From Bisporella sp. PMI_857 (Eukaryota; Ascomycota; Leotiomycetes; Helotiales; Helotiaceae): 64,000 nt of DNA. The stretch lies in contig JAJSPD010000006.1 in NCBI GenBank assembly GCA_021307315.1, positions 868,001 through 932,000 on the forward strand, read 5' to 3'. A program made the position numbers and the translations under genes. This document shows positions 45,640 to 57,277 of the stretch, piece after piece (the first letter of the stretch is position 1; each line of letters begins with the position of its first letter). The notes beneath the pieces were generated by a model. The model was not told the origin of the DNA. It saw nothing but the letters and a program-made list of their open reading frames with translations, and did no database searches.

Positions 45640-48333
45640 ATGACAGTCCCCGATGAGGTCGATATCATTGTTTGTGGAGGAGGAAGCGCAGGATGTGTTG
45701 TAGCTGGACGGTGAGCTTACATCTTCCCAATTGCTCTTCTCTCAAACTTACGAATACCTCAGCCTAGCGAATCTCGACCACAAGCTCCAAGTTTGCTCAT
45801 TGAAGGCGGCGAGAGCAACTTGAACAACCCATGGGTCTTTCGTCCAGGAATCTGTATATCTCCCCATCCTCTCTCCATTTGAATATGATTCCTAATAATC
45901 GGCAGTTCCTCGGAATATGAAGCTGGATAGCAAGACAGCATCATTTTATTACTCCCGTCCATCTGAATGGCTTGCCGGTCGCAAAGCTATCGTGCCTTGT
46001 GCACATATCCTTGGTGGTGGCTCGAGTATCAATTTCATGATGTATACACGTGCTAGTGCGAGTGACTACGATGATTTTCAGGCAAAGGGATGGACCACCA
46101 AGGAGTTAATTCCGTTGATGAGGAAGCATGAGACTTATCAACGGGCTTGTAACAATAGGTGAGTCTACCAGCCCTACCACTAGCATGGATGATGCTGATG
46201 GACATCCATGGATTCGAAGGACCAATCAAGGTCTCGTTCGGAAACTATACGTACCCAGTTATGCAGGACTTCCTCAGGGCTGCCGAGTCACAGGGTATTC
46301 CCACAACAGATGATCTTCAAGATCTTGTAACAGGACAGTAAGATGTACAATCTAAACCGCCTTGTAAAAGCTAACATCAGCTAGCGGAGCGGAACACTGG
46401 CTAAAATGGATCAATCGGGACGTATGTGATCTCCTTTTCTTTCTCTTATTAACCATCTAACATCGCTAGACTGGCCGTCGCTCCGACTCAGCACATGCTT
46501 ACATCCACTCTACTCGCTCGGTGTATGACAACTTGCACCTACAATGCAATACCAAAGTCGACAAGATAATCATTGAAAACGGCAAGGCAGTCGGGGTCCG
46601 AACCGTTCCTACAAAACCACTTCACCCATCAGTAAGTCCCTATCAAGGAGCCTCTTCCAATCCTGTTCACAAATCCATCTCTATCACCACCTAGGATGTT
46701 ATTAACAGGAGTCGCCCCGAGCAGCAACAATCCCGTACATTCCGAGCACGCAAAAAAATCGTCGTGTCAGGTGGCACGCTGAGCTCGCCACTTATTCTGC
46801 AACGAAGTGGTATCGGTGATCCAGCAAAGTTGAAGAATGCCGGTGTTAAGCCTATTGTCGATTTACCAGGTGTAGGATTGTAAGCTCTCTCTATACTTGA
46901 AGCGGCGGTGGATGGGCTGCGGAGAGTGTGCAACCTTAGCCACCTCATCTCTCACCTATCCCCACCCACCACACGCGATCTAGATCCTTACCCAATCCCG
47001 AAATCTACCAATACTGACCTCGGCCAGGAACTTCCAAGATCACTACCTAACCTTCTCCGTCTACCGCGCCAAGCCAGACACCGAGTCCTTCGACGACTTC
47101 GTGCGTGGCGTCCCCGAAGTTCAAAAGGCGGTCTTCGACGAGTGGAACATTAAGGTACCGGTCCCCTCGCCACAAACGGTATCGATGCCGGTGTCAAGAT
47201 CCGTCCTACAGAGGCTGAGTTGAAGGAGATTGAGAGCTGGCCAACGCCACATTTCAGAAGTGGCTGGGATAGCTACTTCAAGGAGAAGGAGGACAAGCCT
47301 GTTATGCATTACAGTGTGATTGCTGGGTGAGTACCATCGCCTTATCAGTAGAAAATGGGACGAACGCTGATGTGATTAGATGGTTCGGAGACCACATGCT
47401 CATGCCACCCGGAAGTTCTTCACGATGTTCCACTTCCTCGAGTACCCCTTCTCTCGAGGCTCAACGCACATTGTCTCCCCAGATCCATATGAAGCACCTG
47501 ACTTCGATGCGGGCTTCATGAACGATGAGCGAGACATGGCACCAATGGTTTGGGGATACATCAAGTCCCGTGAGACAGCGCGTCGTATGGACGCCTATGC
47601 TGGTGAAGTGCAGAATATGGTCAGTCACTCGTCCCTCTCTCTCCTTGAGATCATTGTTGCTTGATGAACGTCAATAGCATCCATTTACGACTTCGACTCG
47701 CCTGCCAGGGCGAAGGGAAATGGATCTCGCAACCACAAAGGCATATGCTCTGCCAGGCAACCTGACCGCCGGGAATCCGTATGTCCTCCCTCCCCTCCCT
47801 CACACCCGTTATCCACTATACACCTCTCACTCCTATCCACATCCCTTACCCAAACAAAGCCACAAACGCTAACCATAACTAGAGCACGGATCCTGGTCCC
47901 TACCCTCGAAGCTGGCACAGTAGCCAAGCCGAACATCCTCAACTCGAACCACCAATCGCTGTACCAAGACCTGAAGTACAGCAAGAAGGACATCCAACAC
48001 ATCGAGGAGTGGGTGAAGCGGCACGTGGAGACGACGTGGCACTCACTGGGGACGTGCAGCATGGCGCCGCGCGAGGGCAACTCGATCGTGAAGCACGGCG
48101 TGCTGGACGAGCGCCTCAACGTGCACGGCGTCAAGAACCTCAAGGTCGCTGACCTGTCCATCTGCCCGGATAATGTTGGCTGCAACACGTATAGCACCGC
48201 ACTGCTCATCGGCGAGAAGGCTGCTGTGCTCGTCGCTGAGGACCTCGGGTACTCAGGCGCCGCGCTGGATATGAAAGTCCCCAATTATCATGCCCCTGGT
48301 GAGCTAAGCAGTGTTGCTAAATCGAGGCTTTGA
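45640..48333 (+). CDS. Peroxisomal alcohol (methanol) oxidase, GMC oxidoreductase
   Basis: Oxidises short alcohols to aldehydes with O2, producing H2O2; closest in my memory to yeast methanol oxidase (AOX/MOX) along its whole length of about 670 residues. Marks in order: FAD-binding IIVCGGGSAGCVVAG, the GMC signature GRKAIVPCAHILGGGSSINF, HWLKWINRDTGRRSDSAHAY, GVRTVPTKPL, the catalytic His region TTWHSLGTCSMAPREGNS, and NVGCNTYSTALLIGEKAA (catalytic Asn). The C-terminal tripeptide is SRL, a PTS1-type peroxisomal signal. Introns I placed: 45711-45762, 45854-45905, 46338-46384, 46422-46469, 46632-46694, 46880-47027, 47327-47379, 47620-47677 and 47779-47882; another probable one is near 46159-46180. 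One-base lesions lie at about 45791, 46200, 47155, 47413 and 47935. In plant-associated fungi such enzymes use methanol from pectin or lignin demethylation (general knowledge). Confidence 0.9.
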
Positions 48334-49028
48334 GCTTTTCTTTGATGGGAAGATGGGAGAGCACGGTGGAACAGGGATGGTAGAGAAGGAGGGAGAAGAG
48401 ATAGGATGGAGAACCAGGTGGTACAGTCTTTACTTTATAACGGTCTTTATGATTTTATGTCGTGCTGCCGGTATCAATGCGTGTACTCCTTCTGTAGTTC
48501 TGCTCCTGTTATGCTTAGCAAATTGAATCTTTGAATCTTCTCTCCTTTTCAAATTTTTGCACCACCCTGGTCCTTGAAGAAGCTCTCCAGATTCACCTCA
48601 TACAACTCGAAGTGTTTCGTATGGACAAAAATACCTCAATCCTTATAACCACTCCAGAAATTCTGATGTTCAACTTGTTTTCTTTTTAATTTTGTAAAGT
48701 TACAGCAAGACCAAAGGCCATCTTGTCCCATTCAAGGATAGAAACAAGCACAGGATATCCTATCCACGGTCAAGACCTGTAAGAGGCCAGCCGTATAGTC
48801 AAAGCCAAAGCTAAAACAAAACCAAAACCAAAACACGCAATCCAAGACCCCAAGAAACTAAATAAGGCAACCGCAAGAAAATAAAACGATAACAACCAGC
48901 CAAAAGAATATCACACACGCAAAAACTCTTTTTTTTATAAGGAATTTGCGAAATACTTAACGTATTCCCGGTTCCCTGTGTTTTGAATCATTTTCTCAAC
49001 TGCAACACCGAGCCATGACATGCGCCCA
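48334..49028. other. Intergenic DNA between convergent genes
   Basis: Includes an A/C-rich low-complexity run (AAACCAAAACCAAAACC type) near 48820. No gene seen. Confidence 0.5.
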
Positions 49029-50015
49029 TTATAATGCTGAATCCATTAACTCAAAGCATTCTTTGCAAAAGTTGTTGAAGTAAGCATCGCCGTTCGGACC
49101 AAATACGCTCCCCGGAGTCATGGCAGCAGCCAAGTCAGCAGCAACCATGGCTGCCAAAGCCTGATCCGCCTCATCCTCCTGCTCTTTGCTATCAGGAGCT
49201 TCTGGTGGAGTAGCGCCGCCACCTTCTCCATCTGAATTCGGTGGAGAAGATAGTGTACCTGCTGATAACCACGCCTCGAAACCGCCCGCAGCATCAATAT
49301 CTTTTATAATAGCTTCTGCGCGAGATATACTCGGAGATTTCGTCTCTGGTGATTCGGTAGGTGGCGTAAGTTCCGGGGAGAGGCGTTCCAAGGTCGAGGA
49401 TGTACCAGTAGTGCCGGCATTTTTCGAGAATTCCTGTTGGAGTATGGCTCTAGCAATTCGTTGGTGTGTGGTATTTATTTCTTCACCGCCGATAGCTGCC
49501 CAGATTTGTTGGTCGCTATCAACGAGGAGCCTTGGATCAAGATTTTGGAGGTCTGAGGCCGCTAGTAGAATGTTACCTGACGTTTGTCCCTGCTGAGGAT
49601 CATTCATTGCCTCACGGCCACCTGAAAACCCCATATGTTGGTGAACAAGATGATGCGGGACTGAATCAGGACCTGTATAACAGACTGGCTGAATATTCAC
49701 TGGTTGATTACAATATATTGGTGGAGATTGATACGTTTTTGGTGGCTGTTGATAATGCATCGATGGTAGTGGGATTGGCACCCATCCCATAGGTCGGGGC
49801 TCTATGCTGCCCATTGATTGGTTTTGACCTGTTTGGCCAGTCACTGGCATATGGTCGTACCTGAAAATTTGCGTCCCCGGATAGATGTGAGGGTCCACCA
49901 TCCCTTGTACCCTCAGGCACCATTGGCCATTATGGAAGACCTTCACCGGCGGTTCATAGCTCTGCTCATTGTTATAGGGGGCTAGGATGGTGTGGCACTG
50001 AGCTTGAGTTGGCAT
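49029..50015 (-). CDS. Hypothetical Pro/Gln-rich protein
   Basis: Not recognised. The frame stays open upstream of the first in-frame ATG (50015) for about 200 bp without a stop, so a spliced upstream exon is likely and the true N-terminus is unknown. The sequence is rich in Pro, Gln, Tyr and Ser (HYQQPPKTYQSPPIYCNQP), with an acidic/Ala-rich region (KEQEDEADQALAAMVAADLA) and a compact C-terminus (FNNFCKECFELMDS). Such composition fits a disordered nuclear or cytoplasmic scaffold or regulator, but no domain supports that. It is divergent from another low-complexity protein gene at 52440, which raises the possibility of a related pair. The reading frame is intact across the covered region. Confidence 0.5.
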   Translation of the reverse strand: MPTQAQCHTILAPYNNEQSYEPPVKVFHNGQWCLRVQGMVDPHIYPGTQIFRYDHMPVTGQTGQNQSMGSIEPRPMGWVPIPLPSMHYQQPPKTYQSPPIYCNQPVNIQPVCYTGPDSVPHHLVHQHMGFSGGREAMNDPQQGQTSGNILLAASDLQNLDPRLLVDSDQQIWAAIGGEEINTTHQRIARAILQQEFSKNAGTTGTSSTLERLSPELTPPTESPETKSPSISRAEAIIKDIDAAGGFEAWLSAGTLSSPPNSDGEGGGATPPEAPDSKEQEDEADQALAAMVAADLAAAMTPGSVFGPNGDAYFNNFCKECFELMDSAL

Positions 50016-52439
50016 CTGCGGAAATAGCGCTACGCCTTGCGTGGTAAGGGAAGATATAGATAGTCGTTGGCGACCAAAACCTTGTGAGTCTCGATGGGCT
50101 GTGCCACCAAGGAAATTTTTAACCACTTCGTGAGTGTGATGGCCAGATGAACGCGTTAGTGTATCCTCACGCGGCGCATTACAGATTGTGTAAGCGGCAT
50201 TTCTCGTTAAGCTGATAGTAATTATAGTGAACTATAAGTGTTGCGAGGTCGATGTTTGTTTGTAAAAAAGGTATGCGATGAATGTTGGTAGCAAGACAAA
50301 ATGATAGTGTTTTGATCGACGGGGACAGATGAATCCTCCCCAGGCAGCTTTCCTTCGGGCACTAAATGCTGGTGGAAACCCACTCCTTCGGATCTAAAAT
50401 GGGTTAGAACGCTGGAGAATTGTGCAGCACTTGCCAACTGAGCGAGCAACGCACTGTATGGAATCCTTGAACTAGGTCTACTAAAAAGTCGGAGGCTTAT
50501 ATCTACTTACGTTGAGTTTTTGTGTTAGAAGAGAGACACGGACATAATAGGGTGGAGAAAAAACAGGTGGGAAGCTCAGGATTCTCGGGTAGGTATATCC
50601 AAATAGAGTTCCAGCCTTTTGAGCATTGCTCCAAAATCGTTCACCAAATAATCATTTTTTGTTTTAGGTTGAGCTTATGGTGCTCTGAAATGTTTAGAAA
50701 ATAGAAGGCCTAGTCCCTCGATACGATTTCGTTCAAATACAGTAAGAGCAACGAGTTTAGATTTGATTATCAAGAGGCAGGAAGTTGCGCACCTTAGCGG
50801 TACTTTCCCTCGCGTGGGGACTAAATCGGATGGAAGTGTCGAGTAAAAAGGTCCGCCACATCGAAAACAGCATGAACATATGCATTTTGAGACTAATATG
50901 CACAACAATTCAATAATATTACTTTATCTGAGATATTGCGCCACAGTCTTCTTATTGCGGCTCAATTAGAGTTTCCTACGGGGACACTACTTGACACATC
51001 GCGTGGCACCCTGCTTCAGCCCTATCGGAAAATTCTTCGACAGGGGGGCTGTTCTTGGCATGAGATCTCACTCTTTAGCAATTAGCAGTGATTAGTATTT
51101 GCATTCAAGAACATCCATGATTCTATTATATATGAATATATTAGCCAGAGCTCAATGCGTTATCGGAGAGGGCGAACAGGCAGAGATGAGTGGTTACCCC
51201 TGAAGATTTGTGGACCACGGATTCTTAGCAGGTTCTAAATATATATACCCTTTTCAAAAATACTATGCGCATTATCTTCAGCAATGTTGCTTATCAAATC
51301 GAGTCATTAGGAACTTAAGTCTTTAGTATATTCCACAGTGATGTATGATGTTCAAGGATCTTCATGGTCTGCGATGCGATTGAAGTTGGAGTGCCCATCA
51401 GTCAGATGCGGGGAAACAAATTATATTAGAATTTTGTAATGAACTCTATCAACCATAAATATAGCAAGAACAACAGATCGTTAGTCGTATCTGATGAACT
51501 TGAGCCTCCCCTCAAACGTAGGTTGTGATATGGGCTGATCTGAACACGAAACCGAAATCAATGATAAGCCAGGCATGGAAAATAATTGCGCGGCCAGATT
51601 TTTTGAGACCATTTACTGCTTGAATGCCTTCTCCTAGTTTCGGCCTCACCCTAACCCGGTCCACACATGCTTTCCTACGGAGCAGATAGATTAACGGCGA
51701 CGCGAATCGAGATAGTTGCAGACAATAGGTGACTAGGGTCATCCTTATCAGGAGGATAGTTATATAATTTGAGGAAAGTAACTAAAGAGATTTGTATTGA
51801 CTGATTCCCGCGTTTAAAGTTGAACACTTCACCTTCAAACTCCAGTCCGGGGACTGCACAAACTGATCATGCTTGCTTCCAAGAATCAGTTATACCAGAA
51901 GCAAGAGACTCTGTGGGCATATCGAGGATTGGGTCCTCATTAATATCCATCGAGGATTGGAAGTAGTACGGCTGCTTTCTGGGAGCTAGCACCAAGCCGT
52001 TGTGCTCAACGCCCTAATTTAGCTCCAAGCATTGCGCGACTAAGTTCATGAATATCAGTCATATAGAAATTCGATTGGGAATCTAATGTGGGGCAATTAA
52101 CCTCCTCCGTACTAGCCCTGCCATTGTTGCGAACATTTGCCTTTTAGATTCTAACTGAAGGTGAACCTAAGACTGAACACTAGCAATTTTGATTTGGACT
52201 AGAATATTTGTCCTATTTAAATACCTCCCCTCCTCCCAGACCTCTTTTCTCCTTCTCTCTGTTCTCTCATATACTCACACATCTGTTACCACTGACCTCC
52301 TCTTTACGAGCAAAACAGTTCGCTTCCAACAACGTCCATTCCCTCATTTAAGTATTTGACTTTTCAGTCTTCTCACTCGTGCCCAATATTAACCAGCTTC
52401 TCCTGTCCAAGCCAGAGAAACCCCGGTACTTTTGCCAAC
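50016..52439. other. Long divergent intergenic region
   Basis: 2.4 kb between divergent genes. Any upstream exon of the minus-strand gene would lie in the first few hundred bases. The rest is AT-rich without a supported gene. A TATA-like element and a long pyrimidine tract precede the plus-strand gene. Confidence 0.45.
52214..52223 (+). promoter_or_regulatory. TATA-like element followed by a CT-rich tract
   Basis: TATTTAAATA at about 220 bp before the ATG of the next gene, followed at once by about 70 bp of C/T-rich sequence. A CT block downstream of the TATA box is a classic architecture of well-expressed fungal promoters. Confidence 0.4.
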
Positions 52440-54713
52440 ATGCCTTTAAACATATCAATGTTTACCGATGCCAGAATGGTCCAAGACTTCATGCCAAGCA
52501 AGAAGCCGTCGATATCGCCGGACGCGAATAATAATTTAGTCATGGCGCAGATGGATCTTTCCAGCCGCAAGACAGCCAAAGAATGCCGCAAGAAGAAGAA
52601 GATCAATAAGAAAGATCCAACAGCTAATAAAACTGAAGAAGAAGTGGCTGCACTTGTGACAATGCAGATGGAGCTTTTTGCTCCCTCTCACCGGAATTTT
52701 CAACAAGAACAAGAAGAACGTAGCGAACAGCTTCACTCTCAAGGGTCCAACTCCGAGTCGCCAATCAGTATCGACGACGAGTCAAAGGAGGAGTCGGAGA
52801 AGCCAAAGGAGCAGGAGCATGAGAATCCAGTAGAGCAGGAAAACGTGAAAGATGGGCTTGCTGAATTTAATAGACAATGCGAAGAGAAGGCCAAACAGAT
52901 TAGAGAGTTGAATGAGAAGAATGAGCGAGACGCCGCAGAACGTAAGTCTGAGCATAAATATGAAAGCTCGGAGACCGCAGGCAGAAAGGCGAAAGCAGAT
53001 GCAGAGCATGAATCATGGAAACAGAAGACGGCAAAGAAGCGGGAGGAGGAAGAAAGGACAAAAGCACGTATCGCAAAAGAAGCCGAGGAGATTCGTGCCG
53101 CGCACAAGGCCAAGAACGCTGCCGCAGCTGCAAAGAGGCAGCGGGAAGAGGAAGATAGAAAAGCGCGCAGGGAGCATTTGACTTATTTACTCCGCATGGG
53201 TGTCAATTCAAAGGATGCCGCCAAAGCTGCCGATGAAGCTGTCGTCGAATTTCGTACGCAGAAGGATGCTGCTGAAGCCGAAGCCAGGCTTCGCGCAGAG
53301 AGAGTACTACTGATGCTGAAGCACAGTCCTTTGGGGAGGAAGCGGATAAGGCGGATAATATCAAGTCTAGCGATGCTGTCTGGAGACTGCCGGTAAAACG
53401 AGATACATCGCAACAATATGAGTGTCCCAAGAAGGATCTCGACCACCAATGGGAGACCACCATCAACCGGGGATGAAGTAGATTTTAGGGCATTATTTGG
53501 AGGAGGAACGGGGATTGAGGAGTCGGTATTTGAGGCTGACGGTACCATAGTTGGCAACAAAGTGAATGAGGAGGTCAATTTTGAGTCTACAGAAATCGTT
53601 CCTAGCTTTGGGACTGACGAAGGCGATGATCTTTTTCAAGAGCTGTTCCTCGGCGACAAGAATACATCCAAGTCCGGCGAAGAGGACCGCTCTGAGCTTA
53701 TACAAAACGGGCCGGCTGACGAACCCAAAGAGGACATGGCAGACGACCTATTCGGGGATCTGGCGAAGGATGAATCACCGTCGAGCGAGCTGGCCCATTC
53801 CCAATCCATGAAAATCAGTTGCGACATTGAGAAGCGCGACTTTATCAACAATAGCCCCGGTCGCCTAGCTCCTCTAACTCAATTGACTCCCGTTCAGCAA
53901 TTGCCAGCTCAGCATAGCCCAAAGCGCACAGCTGAGACTGCCAGACTACCACAAGCAAAGGCACGTCCAGCACCTCCTCGTCCAACCCCTCCTCGTCCAA
54001 CTCCTGCTTGTCCGGCACCTCAAGTTCGGTGCCAAAATCCATCACAAATGGGGGATCTGTATCTACTGAGGCTGAGCGCGCATTATGAAGAATACGCGCA
54101 TAACCCCGTCAACTACTTGGATCCTCGCTTTGCCCAATATCAAGGATCTACTCAACCTCAACACAATTTCTGGCCAAACCATGTACCTCAATATGTTGCC
54201 CAGCCTAACTTCAATGCCCAATTCGGCCATTACCCTCATCAAGCTCCTCAGCCTCAGCTCCCGCATAGCACTCAGCAAGCTTCTCAAGCTCAATATGTAC
54301 CATACTCCCAGCCGGTTCCCCAATCCCCAGCTCCCGCATCTCTATCGGCAAGTTCCACAGCCCCAATTCCAGCACAACGTTCAGCGAGCTCCTCAGCCAC
54401 AATTTCCACAATTCAACCAGCGAGCTCAAGAGCGGTTTGGCTTCTTCCTCAGCAACAAATGATCGCCCAGTTCGACGGTCAGCATGACGCCTATGCCACG
54501 GCTCCCGTGCATGTCAACCAACCTCTCTTCATCCGACAAGATCAACTTCCGGGATATCCAGCACAGCACGCTCCACCACAGAGTCAGCAGCATCAGGCAC
54601 GTGGCCCAGCTCCGACAGGACAGGGTGGACATGGCAACAACAGCGGTGGTGGAAACGGAGATGAGGGCCCATTTATCGTCAACCCGTTTGCTTTTGACGA
54701 CCAGTACTTCTAG
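52440..54713 (+). CDS. Hypothetical coiled-coil protein with Pro/Gln-rich C-terminus
   Basis: Not recognised. ATG 52440 (MPLNISMFTDARMVQDF) follows a good promoter. Residues of about 80-320 are extremely Glu/Lys/Arg/Ala-rich and form a long predicted coiled coil or single alpha-helix (ERDAAERKSEHKYESS, KARIAKEAEEIRAAHKAKN). An acidic region follows (DDLFQELFLGDK, DDLFGDLAKDESPSSE), then a 15-bp tandem repeat encoding PPRPT, and a Pro/Gln/Tyr-rich tail ending NPFAFDDQYF. Two frame changes are needed: a loss near 53300 in a GAGAGAG run, and another near 53470. The intervening frame reads RESTTDAEAQSFGEEADKAD, so coding is continuous. The acidic-FG-like motifs and PQ-rich tail hint at a scaffold or transcriptional role, but this is speculation. 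Confidence 0.6.
53973..54017 (+). repeat. Coding tandem repeat, three 15-bp units
   Basis: Units of CCTCCTCGTCCAACN: two near-identical, the third diverged, encoding Pro-Pro-Arg-Pro-Thr. Likely length-variable between isolates. Confidence 0.7.
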
Positions 54714-54869
54714 CTAGCAGAAATGAGGAACAAGATGTGCACCTAAACTTAGAGCTAACAGTATTCATACTCCATAGATGATAGACCTTTATTGAATTAA
54801 ATAGAATGATACAGCTAGTTTTCCTCGCCGCCCCTTTTGTGTTTGTGACACGTGCTGTGCCTGCCATTT

Positions 54870-56303
54870 TTACATCAAATGCTGTAGCTTCTTCCATTTC
54901 CACAGCAATCCCCACCCACCAAACACAGAGGACAGACCGGTGAAGATAATGAGCGGCCCGTACGCGGTTCCATACCCGAAGCCGCCGAGCGAGCTTATGC
55001 TTCCGGCTTTCAGCAACGGCACACCAGCCAGACCTCCACTCACATACCCGATTCCTCTCGCTCCGTTGAGCAGGCCATAGAGCATCCCAGAGTCAATCGC
55101 CTCATTTCTTTGCGCAGCCTCGTGTTCAAGCTCGTAAATGACACCTCCCCACGTAGCGCTGTAGCCTCCGGCAAAGAAACCGAACGTGATGGAGAAGATG
55201 ACTAATAATGCCATGCTGCCTTGTGATGTCAGGCCCCAAAACAGGAATGCCGATAGAGCAGAGCTGACGGCAGAGATGGCAGTGACGGTCGTAGCGGAGA
55301 GAGGAAAGTACTTGTTGTCACTGAGATACCCAAAGAAGGATGACGAAACGATGCCCGGGATGTTGAATAGTGTCAGCAACAGCGTGGCCGAAGTCTGGGA
55401 GAGCAACGTGACTTCGTGAGCGTAGGTGTTGAGATAGGTCTGCGGAATGCCGTAACCACTGCTTTGAAGTATGATCGCCACGCTGTAGATGTAGAATGTC
55501 CGGTGTCTGAGGAATTTCCATGGTATCTTCCTGGCACGAGGAGAGCTTGATGCCAAGCTGGAAGGATGGGTGGGTATCAGATATATGCCGAGGATGCTTG
55601 TCCCAATTGCCAAAGCGGTCCAGATTCTCAACGTGATGCGGAAACCGTAGCGGTCGAGAAGCGCTCGCAACAAGAAGGGACAAGCGGACCCAACAATGTT
55701 TTTGCATGAGAGGACGACCCCGTATGCCACGGCTCGATTGTTGTGTTGAACCACTCGCCTAGCGAGAGTGTGGTTGGACTGTATATTAGAGCACACCCCA
55801 AGGAAGCCATGACTCCTTGTGTCGCAACTAGGTGCCAGACATGAGTGCTGAAGGAGGATAAGACGAAGCTAATGCATGTAAGGATAGCACCACACAGTGC
55901 TGCGATCCGGCGTCTATGAGCCCAGCGCCTGGTGAACAGGGCGAACAGGAAAGGCATCGAAAGGTACATCACTCCGTTGGCTGTGGTGCCAATGATACCC
56001 GTGATGTCTCGGCCCCCTTTCAGCGTCCAGTTGCTGTAGTAGTATTCTTGGAAGACACCATATGTCATGGCAAACCCTAGATTCGTGAGAACCGCATTAA
56101 ACCTTCAAATTGGAGAACTACCCAGATTGGCAGCTGCAATATTGCAGAGCCCAAGAGAACGCATGCCCTCTTTCGTTTAGAGTTCCACTGCCTTGATTGA
56201 GATTCATCTCCATTGAATGTCTCTTGCTCGCTGTGCTCAGAGCTTCGCCCTACGACCCCTCTTGAGCGGTCTCGTACAGAGAAATACTTCCACTGTCCGG
56301 CAT
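54870..56303 (-). CDS. MFS transporter, monocarboxylate-porter-like
   Basis: Twelve-helix protein of about 450 residues related to the MCT (monocarboxylate) branch of MFS. The start (MPDSGSISLYETAQEG) at 56303 gives a polar leader. An early frame lesion near 56250 leads to CVLLGSAILQLPIW, then an intron whose acceptor ends CTAG, and GFAMTYGVFQEYY, the typical first-helix motif of fungal MCT-like proteins. Other marks are DITGIIGTTANGVMYLSMPF, ATQGVMASLGCALIYSPTT, LSLGEWF and GYGIPQTYLNTYAHEV. A one-base loss at about 55735-55745 changes frame between EWFNTT and NRAVAYGVVLSCKNIVGS; the C-terminal half then runs cleanly to 54870. It ends with a Lys/Trp-rich tail. The substrate is unknown. It is convergent with the coiled-coil gene. 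Confidence 0.85.
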
Positions 56304-56851
56304 CGTGACGGGATTATGATTGACTGTATGAATGAAATACTGGCAGGTGAGGAGTAAGATAAAAGTTGGGGTGATGATGTAAGCAATGATGTTAAGCAGA
56401 CTTGAACTACTTTAACGGGACACAAGATATCTCAGCTGCCAAGCTTTCATTCGATTAATCAAGAAGATACGGCTTGGCCTTTGAATACCTTAAGCTTTCA
56501 CTTTATATATGTATCAATTGATTGTGAAGCGTCATCGAGTGGCGGGGACAGTCATTAGCGCTATTGAGCTCGCTTAGGTGTTTTCCTAGGATCTTGCACC
56601 TCCGGTACCGGGTAAGTTGATCTGTGATAACTTCTGCGAGGAGGGATGATGCATCTTCAACTCTATCTATTGGCTTGAACATCCGAACGAAAAGCTAATC
56701 ACTACTCGGTATGCACCGAAGAAAATTCTCGAGTCCACAAGAGGTAACAGCCTATCCTTCATGTCATGCTCCATGTCACTACACCAGATGGAAATTTAAT
56801 GCAAACAACAATCAGCTTAACTATAAGTAGAGTCGCAGCTACTCATCAAAA
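56304..56851. other. Intergenic DNA
   Basis: Promoter side of the MCT-like gene and 3' flank of the next minus-strand gene. No gene seen. Confidence 0.5.
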
Positions 56852-57277
56852 TCAGAGCTTCTTCTTTTTGTTCTCTTTCTCCTCTCCCCTCAACAACCCC
56901 GCAGCCACCAGTGACCCACCTAAGAAAACGTATTCCCAACAGCGTCCAGCCAAAGCCACCCGTAAATACCCCTTTCCAGGTCCTCCCAGGAACCAAGCAT
57001 TGAACCCCAGATAAGGAAGCATAGCAAGCCCGAAAGCCGTGAAGCTCCGTGCGGTCATGTCTGAAGTGAAAAGGAGAAGACCGACGGTCATGGCTTGGGC
57101 ACCAAAGCATCTCGTCAAAAGCATAGTCGTGCGATTGACGATGGCATGAGGTGAGTTTAGGGATAGGCTTATTACGGATGACGGATGGAGGACACACCTG
57201 GGCGATCTGTCAGCAGATTTTGTGATATAAAGGGAATGGGCTGACCAGGCACTCATGGCGCTATATGCTGCAGCCAT
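56852..57277 (-). CDS. Small integral membrane protein, function unknown
   Basis: ATG 57277 gives MAAAYSAMSAWSAHSLYITK. The unspliced frame is open throughout, but a good donor/acceptor pair (57111-57197) would join DRSPR to CFGAQAMTVGLLLFTSDMTA, removing a hydrophilic insert and keeping frame; I prefer the spliced form of about 112 residues. It has roughly three to four hydrophobic helices (AMTVGLLLFTSD, FTAFGLAMLPYLGFNAWFL, EYVFLGGSLVAAGLL) and a basic Lys-rich end (KENKKKKL), a possible ER-retrieval-like tail. No named family recalled; similar short membrane proteins are common in filamentous fungi. No lesion was found. Confidence 0.65.
   Translation of the reverse strand: MAAAYSAMSAWSAHSLYITKSADRSPRCVLHPSSVISLSLNSPHAIVNRTTMLLTRCFGAQAMTVGLLLFTSDMTARSFTAFGLAMLPYLGFNAWFLGGPGKGYLRVALAGRCWEYVFLGGSLVAAGLLRGEEKENKKKKL

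Noticed and set aside
29693..48333. Secondary-metabolite biosynthetic gene cluster
   Set aside because: No PKS, NRPS, terpene cyclase or other backbone enzyme is seen, and the housekeeping gene SDA1 lies inside.
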